DNA from: a cf. Phormidesmis sp. LEGE 11477
GTDB lineage: Bacteria; Cyanobacteriota; Cyanobacteriia; Phormidesmidales; Phormidesmidaceae
Direction: 5' to 3'
Length of the DNA stretch: 64,000 nucleotides
Assembly (NCBI RefSeq): GCF_015207105.1
Contig: NZ_JADEXO010000006.1
Span: forward strand, 1-64,000
A program made the position numbers and the translations under genes. Below, one piece after another: positions 37,718 to 46,690 of this stretch. The notes beneath the pieces were generated by a model. It saw nothing but the letters and a program-made list of their open reading frames with translations, had not been told where the DNA came from and ran no database searches. Each line of letters begins with the position of its first letter. Position 1 is the first letter of the stretch.

Positions 37718-38818
37718 CTATGCAGAAGCCAGGGCGGAACCGTCGGAGGGCTGACTTTCTGGTTCGGCGATCGCATCAGGTGAAGGCGAAGGCGGAATCT
37801 TTTGATCTTCAAAGATGCTCTTGATCGAGCTAGCAACTGGCACGGCAACGATCAGCCCTAAAACTCCGGCAATCTTGGTGCCTAGCAGTAGCGAGACGAG
37901 TATCCAGACGGGATTGAGGCCCACGAAGCCGCCGATCAGCTGCGGGGCGATCGCATTTTCCACTACCTGATCGATCACCGCTGCCACCGTCACCACCCGT
38001 ACCCCCAGCCAAATGCTCTTCAGCGCTGTCAAGAAGCTAATAATCGTAATGCTCAGCGCTGGGCCAAAAGGGAAAATCGCCATGACGCCGACCGCGATCC
38101 CAAACAGCAGGCCGAACGGCACCTGAATCACTACAAAGGCGATCGTCATCGCGGTGCCCATCAGTAGAGCAACCGTAAACTGTCCTAAAAAGTAATTTTG
38201 AAAATTTTGCTTGATCAGAGGTCGAGCCCTAGCATTCCAAGAGTCTGGTAGCCACTGATAAAGCCCATCCCATAGCCTTTCACCATGCAGCAACAGATAA
38301 AAAGTCAGCACTACCGTCAGACCTAGATCTACCACGCTACTAATGGCATCTGGCAGTAGCGCTAGAATTCCAGCACTAAGTGTTTGAACCTGGGTCGTGA
38401 TTCTGGCTTGAAGCTGGGCTGATAGCCGGGAAAGATCGATTGGCAGATTCAGACTGACCGCCCAGTTCTGGAAAGCAGCCAACTGAGACGTACTAGAGTC
38501 TATCCAGGAAGGCAATCTGCCAGACAGCTCGTTGAGCTGCTCCACCAGCGGCGGCACTAGGATAACGCCTAACACGCCTAACACAGAGACAGTAATTAGC
38601 AGCACTAGCAAGATGGCAAGCGATCGCCGTAGTCGAAACCGTGATAGCCACTGAACAGGATAGTTCAGCACAAAAGAAAGCAGCGTTGCTGTCAAGAAGA
38701 TCGTGAACTGGGTCCGAAAATAGGCAAAAATCTGTAGCGCTACCCATCCATTTAGCGCCAAAATCGGTAGGGCTAAGCCCCAGACCATCCAGCGCGGCAG
38801 TCGATTTAACCAGTCCAT
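37718..38818 (-). CDS. AI-2E family (PerM-like) membrane permease
   Basis: A 366-residue integral membrane protein of the AI-2E/PerM family. It has paired helices at the N-terminus (about 14-65), a soluble-looking middle part (SGRLPSWIDSSTSQLAAFQNW) and conserved C-terminal membrane segments with QVVENAIAPQLIGGFVGLNPVWILVSLLLGTKIAGVLGLIVAVPVA. Members export autoinducer 2, ions or other solutes. The substrate cannot be inferred. The C-terminal 30 residues are Pro/Ser-rich and probably disordered. Confidence 0.93.
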   Translation of the reverse strand: MDWLNRLPRWMVWGLALPILALNGWVALQIFAYFRTQFTIFLTATLLSFVLNYPVQWLSRFRLRRSLAILLVLLITVSVLGVLGVILVPPLVEQLNELSGRLPSWIDSSTSQLAAFQNWAVSLNLPIDLSRLSAQLQARITTQVQTLSAGILALLPDAISSVVDLGLTVVLTFYLLLHGERLWDGLYQWLPDSWNARARPLIKQNFQNYFLGQFTVALLMGTAMTIAFVVIQVPFGLLFGIAVGVMAIFPFGPALSITIISFLTALKSIWLGVRVVTVAAVIDQVVENAIAPQLIGGFVGLNPVWILVSLLLGTKIAGVLGLIVAVPVASSIKSIFEDQKIPPSPSPDAIAEPESQPSDGSALASA

Positions 38819-39035
38819 TAATAACGTATGCCCTATCTTGCGGTTTCTTGCGGCAGAGTCTTATCACCGTACAACTTCGCTAAGCAACAGCGCACTGACC
38901 TTCAATCAGGATAGCGGATCATCCGAAGCGCCTCCTCTCTCCTAGGTGACTCTATTCAGGAAAAACATCTGCCTAAGGTATCTACCTAGGGTAGCGCTAA
39001 GGTAACCCTGCTAGACATACCTACACCGTCTGTTG

Positions 39036-39746
39036 CTAGCCGCCTACCGACATATACCAGTAGTAAGTTGCCATTGGAATCACAGTCGCTGCAATCAGTA
39101 AAACAATCACAACCGTAGTAGAAGATCCGCGAGTTGCCTCCGTTTCCTCAGCAGTAGCGTAGGTTCGATCGACGTCAACAGTGTCGTCATACGCTTCCGG
39201 GGGGCCTGGATCGGGCTCGCCGGAGAGCACGGCGACGAGTCGATCGGTTGCGCCTAAAAAGGATTGATTGTACTGGTTACCTTTGAGCAAAGGTGTCTTC
39301 ATTGTTTCGCCGACGATGCTCTGCGCCAGTTCTGGGTCGATGGTTTCAGCTGTGCGATCGCCAACGCTAATACCAATAGTGTTAGTGACATCGTCTAAGA
39401 CAATTACCGTCTGATTGCTACGCGCTTCGGGAGTAGGGAACCAGCGCTCAGCTAGCTCATCGGCAAAATCCTGAATAGTCTTGCCATAGTCTAGCCGGTG
39501 AATGGTGACAAAGCGAATCTCGTTGCCCGTTTCCTCAGCCAGTTGCTCCAGTGAGCTCTCAATCTTGCCTTCGTTTAGCCGCGAAACCTGAGAGGCTTCG
39601 TCGATAAACCATTTGCCATCGGGGCTTTGCGGCATGCTGTATAAGCTCGTAGCCAAGGCAGGAGCGCTGCATAGCTGCAGAGTGAAAAAGGCGATCGCGC
39701 TAAGGCAAACGAGCTGACGGAACCAGCCAAGAAGTCGTCTAGACAT
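39036..39746 (-). CDS. Psb32-type TPM protein (photosystem II repair)
   Basis: A 236-residue protein with a signal peptide (cut after PALA), one TPM domain (about 42-180; DGKWFIDEASQVSRLNEGKIESSLEQLAEETGNEIRFVTIHRLDYGKTI...FADELAERWFP) and a single C-terminal transmembrane helix (VVIVLLIAATVIPMATYYWY). This matches Psb32 (sll1390 in Synechocystis; TLP18.3 in plants), which protects and repairs photosystem II under high light. It is the second TPM protein in the window and is much shorter than the one at 8.0 kb. Confidence 0.9.
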   Translation of the reverse strand: MSRRLLGWFRQLVCLSAIAFFTLQLCSAPALATSLYSMPQSPDGKWFIDEASQVSRLNEGKIESSLEQLAEETGNEIRFVTIHRLDYGKTIQDFADELAERWFPTPEARSNQTVIVLDDVTNTIGISVGDRTAETIDPELAQSIVGETMKTPLLKGNQYNQSFLGATDRLVAVLSGEPDPGPPEAYDDTVDVDRTYATAEETEATRGSSTTVVIVLLIAATVIPMATYYWYMSVGG

Positions 39747-39892
39747 GGGTATATGGGGGAGTTTCTTAATCTTTTTTGTTGTTTCTATAGTTTATAAATG
39801 ATAGAGGAAATTGGCATAGAGAATGTTGGCATACCCAATATCCATTTCAAAACTCGCTGGCCTAATCCGATGGTGATACCCAGAAAATGGCA

Positions 39893-40714
39893 TCAGGCAG
39901 AGAGGGTATCAGGCAAAAATTTCTGTACCCGCAGAATCTCCGCCAAATCGGTTTTGCTCTCGATCAAACAGGCGTGACCGCTCTCGGGTAGCAGCGTCTT
40001 CTTGGCGTTAGGAAACCGTGCTACTAGGCTATCGGCTTCGCGCTTAGAAGGTAGCAGCCGATCGTTTCCACCAGCAATCACTAAAACAGGATGCGTCATC
40101 CGTTCTAGCGGCAGCCGCTCTATATCGAATTTGCCTAGCAGATCCATGCGCCACGCGGCGGTTTTAGCAGGAACTGAACCCATTGCCTCAATCAGGGCAG
40201 TGCGATCGCTTTTCTCTACTCGAAAGGGCTCTATCAAAAAAGGAATGATCCCTTGCGCGCCATAGCGATAGACCAAACTGGGCATCCGATGGGTAATTAA
40301 TGCGCCTAGCTGCATCCAAGGCAATCGCCTAAAAGAAGAGGCTGGATTAATTAAGATCGCTTTTTCAAATAGATAAGGTGAGTGGGTTAGTACTTGCATT
40401 GCTAAGCAGCCGCCGAAAGATTCCCCACACAAATAAACCCCTCGTCTGCGGCCTGAAGGGGCGAGATCTTTCCCTAGCTCTTGATCGATCAGCACGCTGA
40501 CTTGATGGGTCAGCGTCGGCCAATCAGCCCGCTCCTGAGGTGGCAGCGATAGACAGCGCAAATCGAACCAGCGTGATAGCTTGTTAGCCTGAGCACGAAA
40601 CAGCTTGCCGGTACCATCCATTCCCGGTAAATAGATAAAGAGAGGACGCAAAAGCGCCCGGCCAGGCTTTGTAACAGGGTCCGTATTCGGTTTTATTAGC
40701 TTGACGGTGTCCAA
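39893..40714 (-). CDS. Alpha/beta-fold hydrolase
   Basis: A 273-residue hydrolase. It has FIYLPGMDGTGKLFRAQ at the first strand, CGESFGGCLAMQ (nucleophile Ser), Asp in GGNDRLLPS and His in PESGHACLIE. The YLPGMDGTG start resembles the esterase part of plant phytyl ester synthases, which lie beside an acyltransferase domain. Here the next gene downstream in the window, on the same strand, is a PlsC-type acyltransferase. A function in lipid or phytyl metabolism is therefore plausible but unproven. Confidence 0.88.
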   Translation of the reverse strand: MDTVKLIKPNTDPVTKPGRALLRPLFIYLPGMDGTGKLFRAQANKLSRWFDLRCLSLPPQERADWPTLTHQVSVLIDQELGKDLAPSGRRRGVYLCGESFGGCLAMQVLTHSPYLFEKAILINPASSFRRLPWMQLGALITHRMPSLVYRYGAQGIIPFLIEPFRVEKSDRTALIEAMGSVPAKTAAWRMDLLGKFDIERLPLERMTHPVLVIAGGNDRLLPSKREADSLVARFPNAKKTLLPESGHACLIESKTDLAEILRVQKFLPDTLSA

Positions 40715-40768
40715 TCTTCCTCGCCTAGTCAGGGATGAAACCTGAGCTTGCCCGGCTAGCTGCCTATT

Positions 40769-41548
40769 TTAAGCGCTACCTGTTTTAAGTAGTGTTTGAA
40801 CCTTATCTCGACAGGTGTCGGTTAGCATAGCGGCAACTTGCGCGGCCTGTTTGCCATGATAGTGTTCCTGTAGATCTGCTATTGAGATCGGGCTACCAAT
40901 CACGATTGCGACTTCTCGATAGATTACAGCCGGATGGCGTCCTGCCTGCTGGAATAATGGCTCGCTAGGATCAAACCAGCCAAGCAGCCGAAAGGGAATT
41001 GTGTCTTGCTGCTTCTCTTTGAGCGCGATGATAGCAGTAGGCACAATTTGGAGGTTGTCGACAGGGGCACGCAGAGCGAGGTGAGCGAAGCCTCGATGAA
41101 AGTCGTTGACCTGATCGGGAGAGGGAATTTCAACCATGGGATGGGTGCCTTCGGGAAAGACGCCAATGGACTGCTGCGATCGCAAGAAACTAGTCGCCTG
41201 CTTAAAAAATGTTCGCCCGCGCTGCTTCGGTCCATCGAGTGGAAAACAGCCGAGCGCATCGACAATATCGCTCATCACCGGCACCTGAGACATGTAGTGA
41301 TGGCAGGCGAAGTGAATCGGCTGAGCCGTTGCCGTCATCAGTAGCGGCGTATCTAAAAAACTACGATGGTTAGAAATTACCAAAAAAGGCGATCGCGGCA
41401 AGGGTGCGAGCTGATGGACATGGATACGGATACCCATAGAGAAGAGCATCCATCTGGAAAGTTCAAGGGGGTTAGTCAAAGGTATTGTACAGAGCGCACT
41501 AGAGAGGTGGTCAAAGAAAAAGGCTAGCGGAAATGTAAGATCAGCCAA
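40769..41548 (-). CDS. plsC: 1-acyl-sn-glycerol-3-phosphate acyltransferase-like protein
   Basis: A 259-residue acyltransferase with NHRSFLD (NHx4D catalytic motif), FPEGTHP (substrate-binding motif) and PTAIIALKEK. It probably makes phosphatidic acid or transfers acyl groups to another lipid. The 5' end is unusual. The frame opens with TTG at 41548, and the sequence CAAAGAAAAAGGCTAG occurs twice around the start (inside codons 8-13 and just upstream), a tandem duplication of about 34 bases. A true start slightly elsewhere cannot be excluded. The stop is 54 bases before the hydrolase gene start region on the same strand. Confidence 0.88.
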   Translation of the reverse strand: MADLTFPLAFFFDHLSSALCTIPLTNPLELSRWMLFSMGIRIHVHQLAPLPRSPFLVISNHRSFLDTPLLMTATAQPIHFACHHYMSQVPVMSDIVDALGCFPLDGPKQRGRTFFKQATSFLRSQQSIGVFPEGTHPMVEIPSPDQVNDFHRGFAHLALRAPVDNLQIVPTAIIALKEKQQDTIPFRLLGWFDPSEPLFQQAGRHPAVIYREVAIVIGSPISIADLQEHYHGKQAAQVAAMLTDTCRDKVQTLLKTGSA

Positions 41549-41634
41549 AGAAAAAGGCTAGAGGGGTCTTACTTGGCCCACTAGCCTCTTATCCTATACA
41601 ACTTCAACATCAAAGCATCGCCGAAAGGGGTGAA

Positions 41635-41913
41635 CTAGATCGCGCTATAGAGCAGTCTACGGGATGAGATTGCCGCTGCAGAAAGCTCGACTGGCAGATC
41701 AACTGGAACCACATGGCCACCTGCGATCGCATCATCCAAGATAGCGAGCAGCCGACGCTCTCGGCAGGTGAGCTGACCGCTTCGATACCGATCAATCTGA
41801 GCAGCGACACCAGGAGATAGTTCCCTGTGGGTTATTGCTGTGCGAACCAATAGTTCGAGGGCTTCCTCGCTGATGCTAGAGCTCGACTGCTCAAGACCCA
41901 ATGACTTAAACAT
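41635..41913 (-). CDS. Small protein of unknown function
   Basis: A 92-residue protein with no signal or membrane segment. Composition is normal (SEEALELLVRTAITHRELSPGVAAQIDRYRSGQLTCRERRLLAILDDAIAGGHVVPV). The RxxLAILDDAIxxGxVxPV segment looks like a conserved core. I do not recognise the family. It starts with ATG and has coding-like codon use. A 560-base spacer lies upstream of it. Confidence 0.65.
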   Translation of the reverse strand: MFKSLGLEQSSSSISEEALELLVRTAITHRELSPGVAAQIDRYRSGQLTCRERRLLAILDDAIAGGHVVPVDLPVELSAAAISSRRLLYSAI

Positions 41914-42476
41914 GAATTTTGACCTTCAATCGCTTACGTATCTATCTTCTTTGAATAGAGTTTTAACCCGGACAAAACAACTTTTGTAGATTGACATCAG
42001 ACGGTACTTAAGCGTTTTTACGTATCTATAAAATATAGCAGTTATTTTTAGTAATCCAATCCGTTTAAGAAACTATTTCGCTTTACGAGTTTGGAATTTC
42101 GGGCGTTACCTTAATCCGTAAAAGTATTGATCTAGAGATGTTGCAACGAGTACGCTATCCGTAATAGCAGTTAAAAGCTTTTCCCCCATTTCAGGCCAGC
42201 TTTTCATTTGAGTCAACGGCATTTGCTAATTGCGACATAAATCTTTAAAGGCAGCTTAATTATCAACTCAAACCAACACAAACTGAATAGGTAATTCACT
42301 CAAACTTGTGCAAGTAGAGATGAATAAATACTGTTAGCAATAGCAAACTCTAGCGCGTCATCGAACAATCCGCTCAAGCTATCGAGATCTACAGAACTAA
42401 GCTACAGGACTAAACCTACGGAACTAAAGCTGTTTGTATAGATTATTTCAGCTTCAAGACGGCTTCTAGACGGCTT
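41914..42476. other. AT-rich spacer with short tandem repeats
   Basis: No gene is supported. The region has three degenerate 13-14-base repeats (CTACAGAACTAAG-like, 42389-42429), and GACGGCTTCTA is repeated twice at 42458-42479, running into the purN stop codon. TTACGTATCTAT occurs twice (near 41935 and 42015). The upstream part probably holds the promoter of the 92-residue protein gene. Confidence 0.6.
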
Positions 42477-43142
42477 CTAGATTGATTCGCTAGACTGCCC
42501 AGTGGCAAGGGCGATCGCGCGCGGGAAGATCAAATGTTCTTGCACCTGAATTCGGGCCTGCAGCGTTTCGACACTGTCATCAGCCAAGACGGGCACCGCC
42601 GCCTGCATAATGATCGGTCCGCTATCGACGACTAACTCCACGTGGTGAACGCTACAGCCTGTGATCTTGACTTTGGCTCGAAGCGCTTGTTCTACCGCAC
42701 GAGTCCCTGGAAAGCTAGGCAGCAAGCTAGGGTGAATATTCAAAATCTGCCCTGGGAAAGCAGAGATCAGGCGCTGCGTGACCCGGCGCATCCAGCCGGC
42801 CATAATGATCCAGCTCACATTGAACTGGCCAAAAGTACTGATAATAGCTTCATCTAACTGCTCTCTACTATCGAAGGTACGATGGTCGAGCAGCTTAGCT
42901 GGAATACCCAAACGCTGAGCCCTTTTAGGGGCCTTAGCGTTTGGATTGTTGTAGATGACGACTTCGATAGTGGCATTGAGCGTACCAGCGGCGATCGCAG
43001 CAGCAATTGCCTCAAAGTTGCTACCGCTGCCAGAGGCCATAATGCCCAGTCTAATCGGTGAGGGGGCAGCAGTAAGCGCGCTCGTTTCGGGAGAGACCAG
43101 CGCCCGAGCAGAGGCTGGGATTGATGGCTGAAGAGGCGGCAT
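42477..43142 (-). CDS. purN: Phosphoribosylglycinamide formyltransferase
   Basis: The third step of purine synthesis, a formyl-tetrahydrofolate-dependent enzyme of 221 residues. Signatures are LGIMASGSGSNFEAIAAAI (phosphate loop), NNPNAKAPKRAQRLGI, GWMRRVTQRLI, the catalytic region NIHPSLLPSFPGTRAVEQAL, and GCSVHHVELVVDSGPIIMQAAVPV. The first 28 residues (Pro/Ala/Ser-rich) are an addition to the usual start. The stop lies in an 11-base tandem repeat. Confidence 0.96.
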   Translation of the reverse strand: MPPLQPSIPASARALVSPETSALTAAPSPIRLGIMASGSGSNFEAIAAAIAAGTLNATIEVVIYNNPNAKAPKRAQRLGIPAKLLDHRTFDSREQLDEAIISTFGQFNVSWIIMAGWMRRVTQRLISAFPGQILNIHPSLLPSFPGTRAVEQALRAKVKITGCSVHHVELVVDSGPIIMQAAVPVLADDSVETLQARIQVQEHLIFPRAIALATGQSSESI

Positions 43143-43332
43143 AGCTTAAAGGTAGCAGAGGCTATATAAAACGATAGTGGCCATGTAGTGGTCTTGTGTG
43201 ATTGGGTTAGTAGAATTGCACGTGATTACACTGAAATATGCTTTGGCAAGGCTTTAACCAATCAAGAATGATCTATATTTTGAGGGTTCAACCAGGCATC
43301 TTATCAGTACTCGGCATCGGTCGAATTGCGTA

Positions 43333-45036
43333 ATGAGCTTATCAACTAGTCCATCTGAATCGACCACTATCTGGCAGATGTTAGATGCGATCGCCCAGCC
43401 CGTCTATGTAAAGACGGCTGAACATCAATGGATCTATGTCAATGAGGCTGGCGCGGCGCTTGTGGGTCTACCCATTGATGCCATGATCGGTCGCAGCGAA
43501 GCCGACTTTCTACCCCAGCAGCTAGCAAGACAGCTCGCTCAGCAAGACCAGTTTTTTTTGGACAGCGCTCGACAAAGCGACGCCCCGCTGCTGTTTGAAA
43601 CGGCCAGCGGCATCCAGCAGTTCGTAGGACATCGGCGACTGTTTAATATAGATGACTCGAACGAAGGTACAAACAGTACGAACAAAGCTGCTGTCACCCT
43701 AGTTAATACGCTACAGAATATGACGGCACTAGCCTGCGCCCGTGAGGAAAACAGTGTTCTCCATCGGCGGCTAGCGTCAAATCGAGCCGAGCTGCACAAG
43801 GCCCAACAGCTAGAATCTACGCTAAAGCGAATTACCGACCGCGTTAGAGAAAGCCTAGACGAGCAGCAGATTCTACAAACAGCGGTTAATGAGCTAGTAG
43901 AAGTCCTCAATGCCAAAGCTGCCAACACCGCACTTTACGATTTAGAGCAGGGCACCTCGACTGTCTTGCACGAATGCGCGGCAGGGCTAGCTCCTATGCG
44001 CGGTCGAGTATCTTCTCTAGAGGCTTACCCCGAGGTCTATCAGCTCTTACTAGCAGGGCAGTATCTACAGTTTTGCTCGATCTTTCCTAATCCAGAGCGG
44101 GGGCGAGTGTCTATGTTTGCCGCACCCATCGAGGACGATAGGGTAGTGCTAGGCGATCTGTGGCTAATTAACGATCAGGGCAGATGGTTCTCTGAATCAG
44201 AAATTCGGCTGGTGCAGCAAGTGACTAACCAGTGTGGAATCGCCATTCGCCAGGCTCGGCTCTACCAAGAATCGCAATCTCAAGTCCGCGAGCTAGAGCA
44301 TGTCAATACGCTAAAAGACGACTTTTTAAGCACCGTTTCTCACGAGCTGCGTACGCCCGTGACCAGTATGAAAGTTGCCATCCAGATGCTGGGTATCACC
44401 TTGCAGCAGGAATATGGCATTGACCAAGAGGCGCTGAAAAAACCGCAGGCACAAAGAGGATTAGCTCGCTATTACAGCGTTTTGAACGAAGAATGCGAAC
44501 GTGAAATTAGTCTAATTAACGATTTGCTCGATCTGCAGCGTCTAGATGTGGGCAATCATCCCATGATGATCCAGCCGATTAACATCTCTGCTTGGCTACC
44601 GGGTCTGGTCAACAGCTTCAAGCCTAGAGCAGCTAACCGGCAGCAGGAGCTAACGCTGCAGATTGATGAAAAGTCACCTGAACTGACTTCCGATCTCGCT
44701 AGCCTTGAGCGAATTATGACAGAGCTAATCAACAACGCCTGTAAGTACACGCCGCCTGGGCATTCCATTTTGGTTGATATAGCAAGCGGGCCCCATTCGA
44801 TGAAAATTCGGGTAGCGAACACAGGGGTAGAAATAGCTGAAGAAGAGCGCGATCGCATTTTTGACAAGTTTTATCGAGTTCCTAGCGCTGATCCTTGGAA
44901 GCAGGGGGGCACAGGACTCGGATTAGCCCTAATCGAAAAGCTAGTAGAACATCTAGAGGGCACGATTACCGTCGATAGCGGTATGAATCAGACCACCTTC
45001 ATCGTTGAGCTACCTTTGCTACATTCAGCCGCTTAA
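43333..45036 (+). CDS. PAS-GAF sensor histidine kinase
   Basis: A 567-residue soluble sensor kinase. An N-terminal PAS domain (about 12-130) and a GAF domain (about 165-310) are joined by a coiled-coil linker. The dimerisation domain carries the phosphorylated His337 (STVSHELRTPVTS). The ATPase part has the N box (ELINNACKYTP) and the G box (GGTGLGLALIEKL). The GAF domain lacks an obvious CH bilin-binding pair, so I do not call it a phytochrome. No response regulator is adjacent, so the partner is unknown. Confidence 0.94.
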   Translation: MSLSTSPSESTTIWQMLDAIAQPVYVKTAEHQWIYVNEAGAALVGLPIDAMIGRSEADFLPQQLARQLAQQDQFFLDSARQSDAPLLFETASGIQQFVGHRRLFNIDDSNEGTNSTNKAAVTLVNTLQNMTALACAREENSVLHRRLASNRAELHKAQQLESTLKRITDRVRESLDEQQILQTAVNELVEVLNAKAANTALYDLEQGTSTVLHECAAGLAPMRGRVSSLEAYPEVYQLLLAGQYLQFCSIFPNPERGRVSMFAAPIEDDRVVLGDLWLINDQGRWFSESEIRLVQQVTNQCGIAIRQARLYQESQSQVRELEHVNTLKDDFLSTVSHELRTPVTSMKVAIQMLGITLQQEYGIDQEALKKPQAQRGLARYYSVLNEECEREISLINDLLDLQRLDVGNHPMMIQPINISAWLPGLVNSFKPRAANRQQELTLQIDEKSPELTSDLASLERIMTELINNACKYTPPGHSILVDIASGPHSMKIRVANTGVEIAEEERDRIFDKFYRVPSADPWKQGGTGLGLALIEKLVEHLEGTITVDSGMNQTTFIVELPLLHSAA

Positions 45037-45106
45037 CTTCGAGAAAGCGCTTGGAGAATAGTCGCCGAGCAGATTGAGAATCTTGCGATCGCTATACGCA
45101 GAGCTA

Positions 45107-45547
45107 TCAATTAGTAGAATTAGGGGCGTTCAGCAGGCGAGTAGCATCGTCGATAGTGCGTAGGACTTCTTCTGCCGACAGCGGACTGCTGAACTGATCG
45201 GTATCGGCAATACCAGGGGCGGCATCGGTCACTTCGCCATTAGCTTCATCGATATCCGTTTCAGGATCTGGCTCTAGGGCTGCTTCCTCTAAAGCCGCTT
45301 GTTCAGCTTCGCCAGCCTGGGTATCAGAGGCACCACAAAGCGCGCTAAGATCATAGTGCCGACCGTCTGAGCCGTGAAGATAGCAAACGTAATCGGCGGT
45401 ATTGACCTGAGCTAGAGCAGTAGGCGCAATGCTCAACCAACTGGCTGCCCCTATAGATACACCGACTGTTGCCCAAAGGACATTCACCGGGGTGCTGATT
45501 GAAATGCCGAGCGTAAAGGCTTTGTGAGCAACGGCGGGAAGACTCAT
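45107..45547 (-). CDS. Secreted acidic protein of unknown function
   Basis: A 146-residue protein with a long N-terminal signal sequence ending near TALAQ. A short conserved-looking block CYLHGSDGRHYDLSALCG follows, in which two cysteines probably pair. The rest is acidic and low in complexity (Glu/Asp/Ala). The C-x-(9)-DLSxLC block recurs in small exported cyanobacterial proteins. Function is unknown. It converges with the histidine kinase gene. Confidence 0.7.
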   Translation of the reverse strand: MSLPAVAHKAFTLGISISTPVNVLWATVGVSIGAASWLSIAPTALAQVNTADYVCYLHGSDGRHYDLSALCGASDTQAGEAEQAALEEAALEPDPETDIDEANGEVTDAAPGIADTDQFSSPLSAEEVLRTIDDATRLLNAPNSTN

Positions 45548-45581
45548 GATTTTTCAGATGAGAATGCTGACTTTCTTAAGC

Positions 45582-45700
45582 TATAGCCGTCGTTCAGATG
45601 CATCCGAACGACGGCTGCTACTTAGCTCTATATGTATCAACGGTATGTATCAACGGTTTCACACTCTAGAAATGTACAGAGCTAAGTAGCCAAAGCTATA
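45582..45700. repeat. TATAGC-bounded element with nested palindromes
   Basis: A 119-base element begins TATAGC and ends GCTATA, like the repeats at 27.9 and 34.5 kb, but with different inner sequence. Inside are a near-perfect 32-base palindrome (45585-45616, one mismatch, centre GATGCATC), a 13-bp inverted pair (GCTACTTAGCTCT at 45617-45629 and its complement at 45678-45690) and TATGTATCAACGG twice in tandem (45631-45656). The rest of the 330-base spacer holds no gene. Confidence 0.7.
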
Positions 45701-45877
45701 TAGGCTTACTATGCCCGCTTCTTGCTGACTAATTTCGACCGCACTGCGAGTAGCCTGCACCAGAGGATCGTTTAGGGAGAAAGCTCACATTTTCAAGCGA
45801 TAGGGATATACTTTTTGAGTCAAACGTGTTAACTAGAGAACACACAGCTAGAGAGCACACTTGTAGAGTTTCCACTC

Positions 45878-46672
45878 ATGGTTTCGTCAATTCTGGCCAT
45901 TCTTTCTTTTTTGATTGCTGGATACACCGTCGGCTCAGTGCGAATTATCAAAGAAGGTAATGCTGCCCTAGTAGAGCGATTGGGCAAATACAGTCGCCGG
46001 CTCGAACCAGGAGTGAATATGATTGTGCCGCTGGTAGAATCGGTGGTGCTAGAAGATTCTTTGCGAGAGCAGACGCTAGATATTAAGCCGCAAAGGGCTA
46101 TCACCAAAGACAGCGTTAACCTAGAAGTGGATGCTATCATCTACTGGCGAATCTACGATCTAGAGCGAACCTACTATGCCGTTGAGGACGTTGAGTTTGC
46201 GATGCAGGAGCTAGTGATTACAACGCTGCGCTCTGAGGTCGGCAAGATGGATTTTCAAAGCCTGTTCTCTTCGCGCGATGAGATCAACCGCGCTTTGCTA
46301 AAGGAGCTAGACCAGGCGACTGAGCCCTGGGGGCTAAAAGTAAACCGGGTTGAGATTCAAAAGCTAGACCCGCCGCAGAACGTACTAGATGCGATGCAAA
46401 AAGAGCGGGCGGCGATCTACGAGAAGAATGCCAAGATTTCGGAAGCGCAGGCAGATGTCGAGTCAATGCGCCTGCTTTCTGAGGCGATCGCAGCGACAGG
46501 AAACGGCAAAGAAGTCCTGCACTACCTGCTGGCTCAGCGCTATGTCGCGGCTAATCAAAAGATCGGCGAAAGCGACAACTCCAAAGTCCTGTTCATGGAC
46601 CCCAAGGCACTGACAGAAGGACTCGTCGATCTGATGAATGACGGCGATATTAGTAGAGCTAACAAAGAATAA
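45878..46672 (+). CDS. SPFH/Band 7 (stomatin, paraslipin) membrane protein
   Basis: A 264-residue prohibitin-superfamily protein with an N-terminal membrane segment (ILAILSFLIAGYTVGSV) and the SPFH domain: IIKEGNAALVERLGKYSRRLEPGVNMIVP, REQTLDIKPQRAITKDSVNLEVDAIIYWRI, RSEVGKMDFQSLFSSRDEIN. A helical C-terminus follows. Such proteins form large membrane-bound oligomers that organise proteases or lipids. rlmN follows after 18 bases on the same strand and may be co-transcribed. Confidence 0.93.
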   Translation: MVSSILAILSFLIAGYTVGSVRIIKEGNAALVERLGKYSRRLEPGVNMIVPLVESVVLEDSLREQTLDIKPQRAITKDSVNLEVDAIIYWRIYDLERTYYAVEDVEFAMQELVITTLRSEVGKMDFQSLFSSRDEINRALLKELDQATEPWGLKVNRVEIQKLDPPQNVLDAMQKERAAIYEKNAKISEAQADVESMRLLSEAIAATGNGKEVLHYLLAQRYVAANQKIGESDNSKVLFMDPKALTEGLVDLMNDGDISRANKE

Positions 46673-46690
46673 GATCACGACAGGAGCGCG

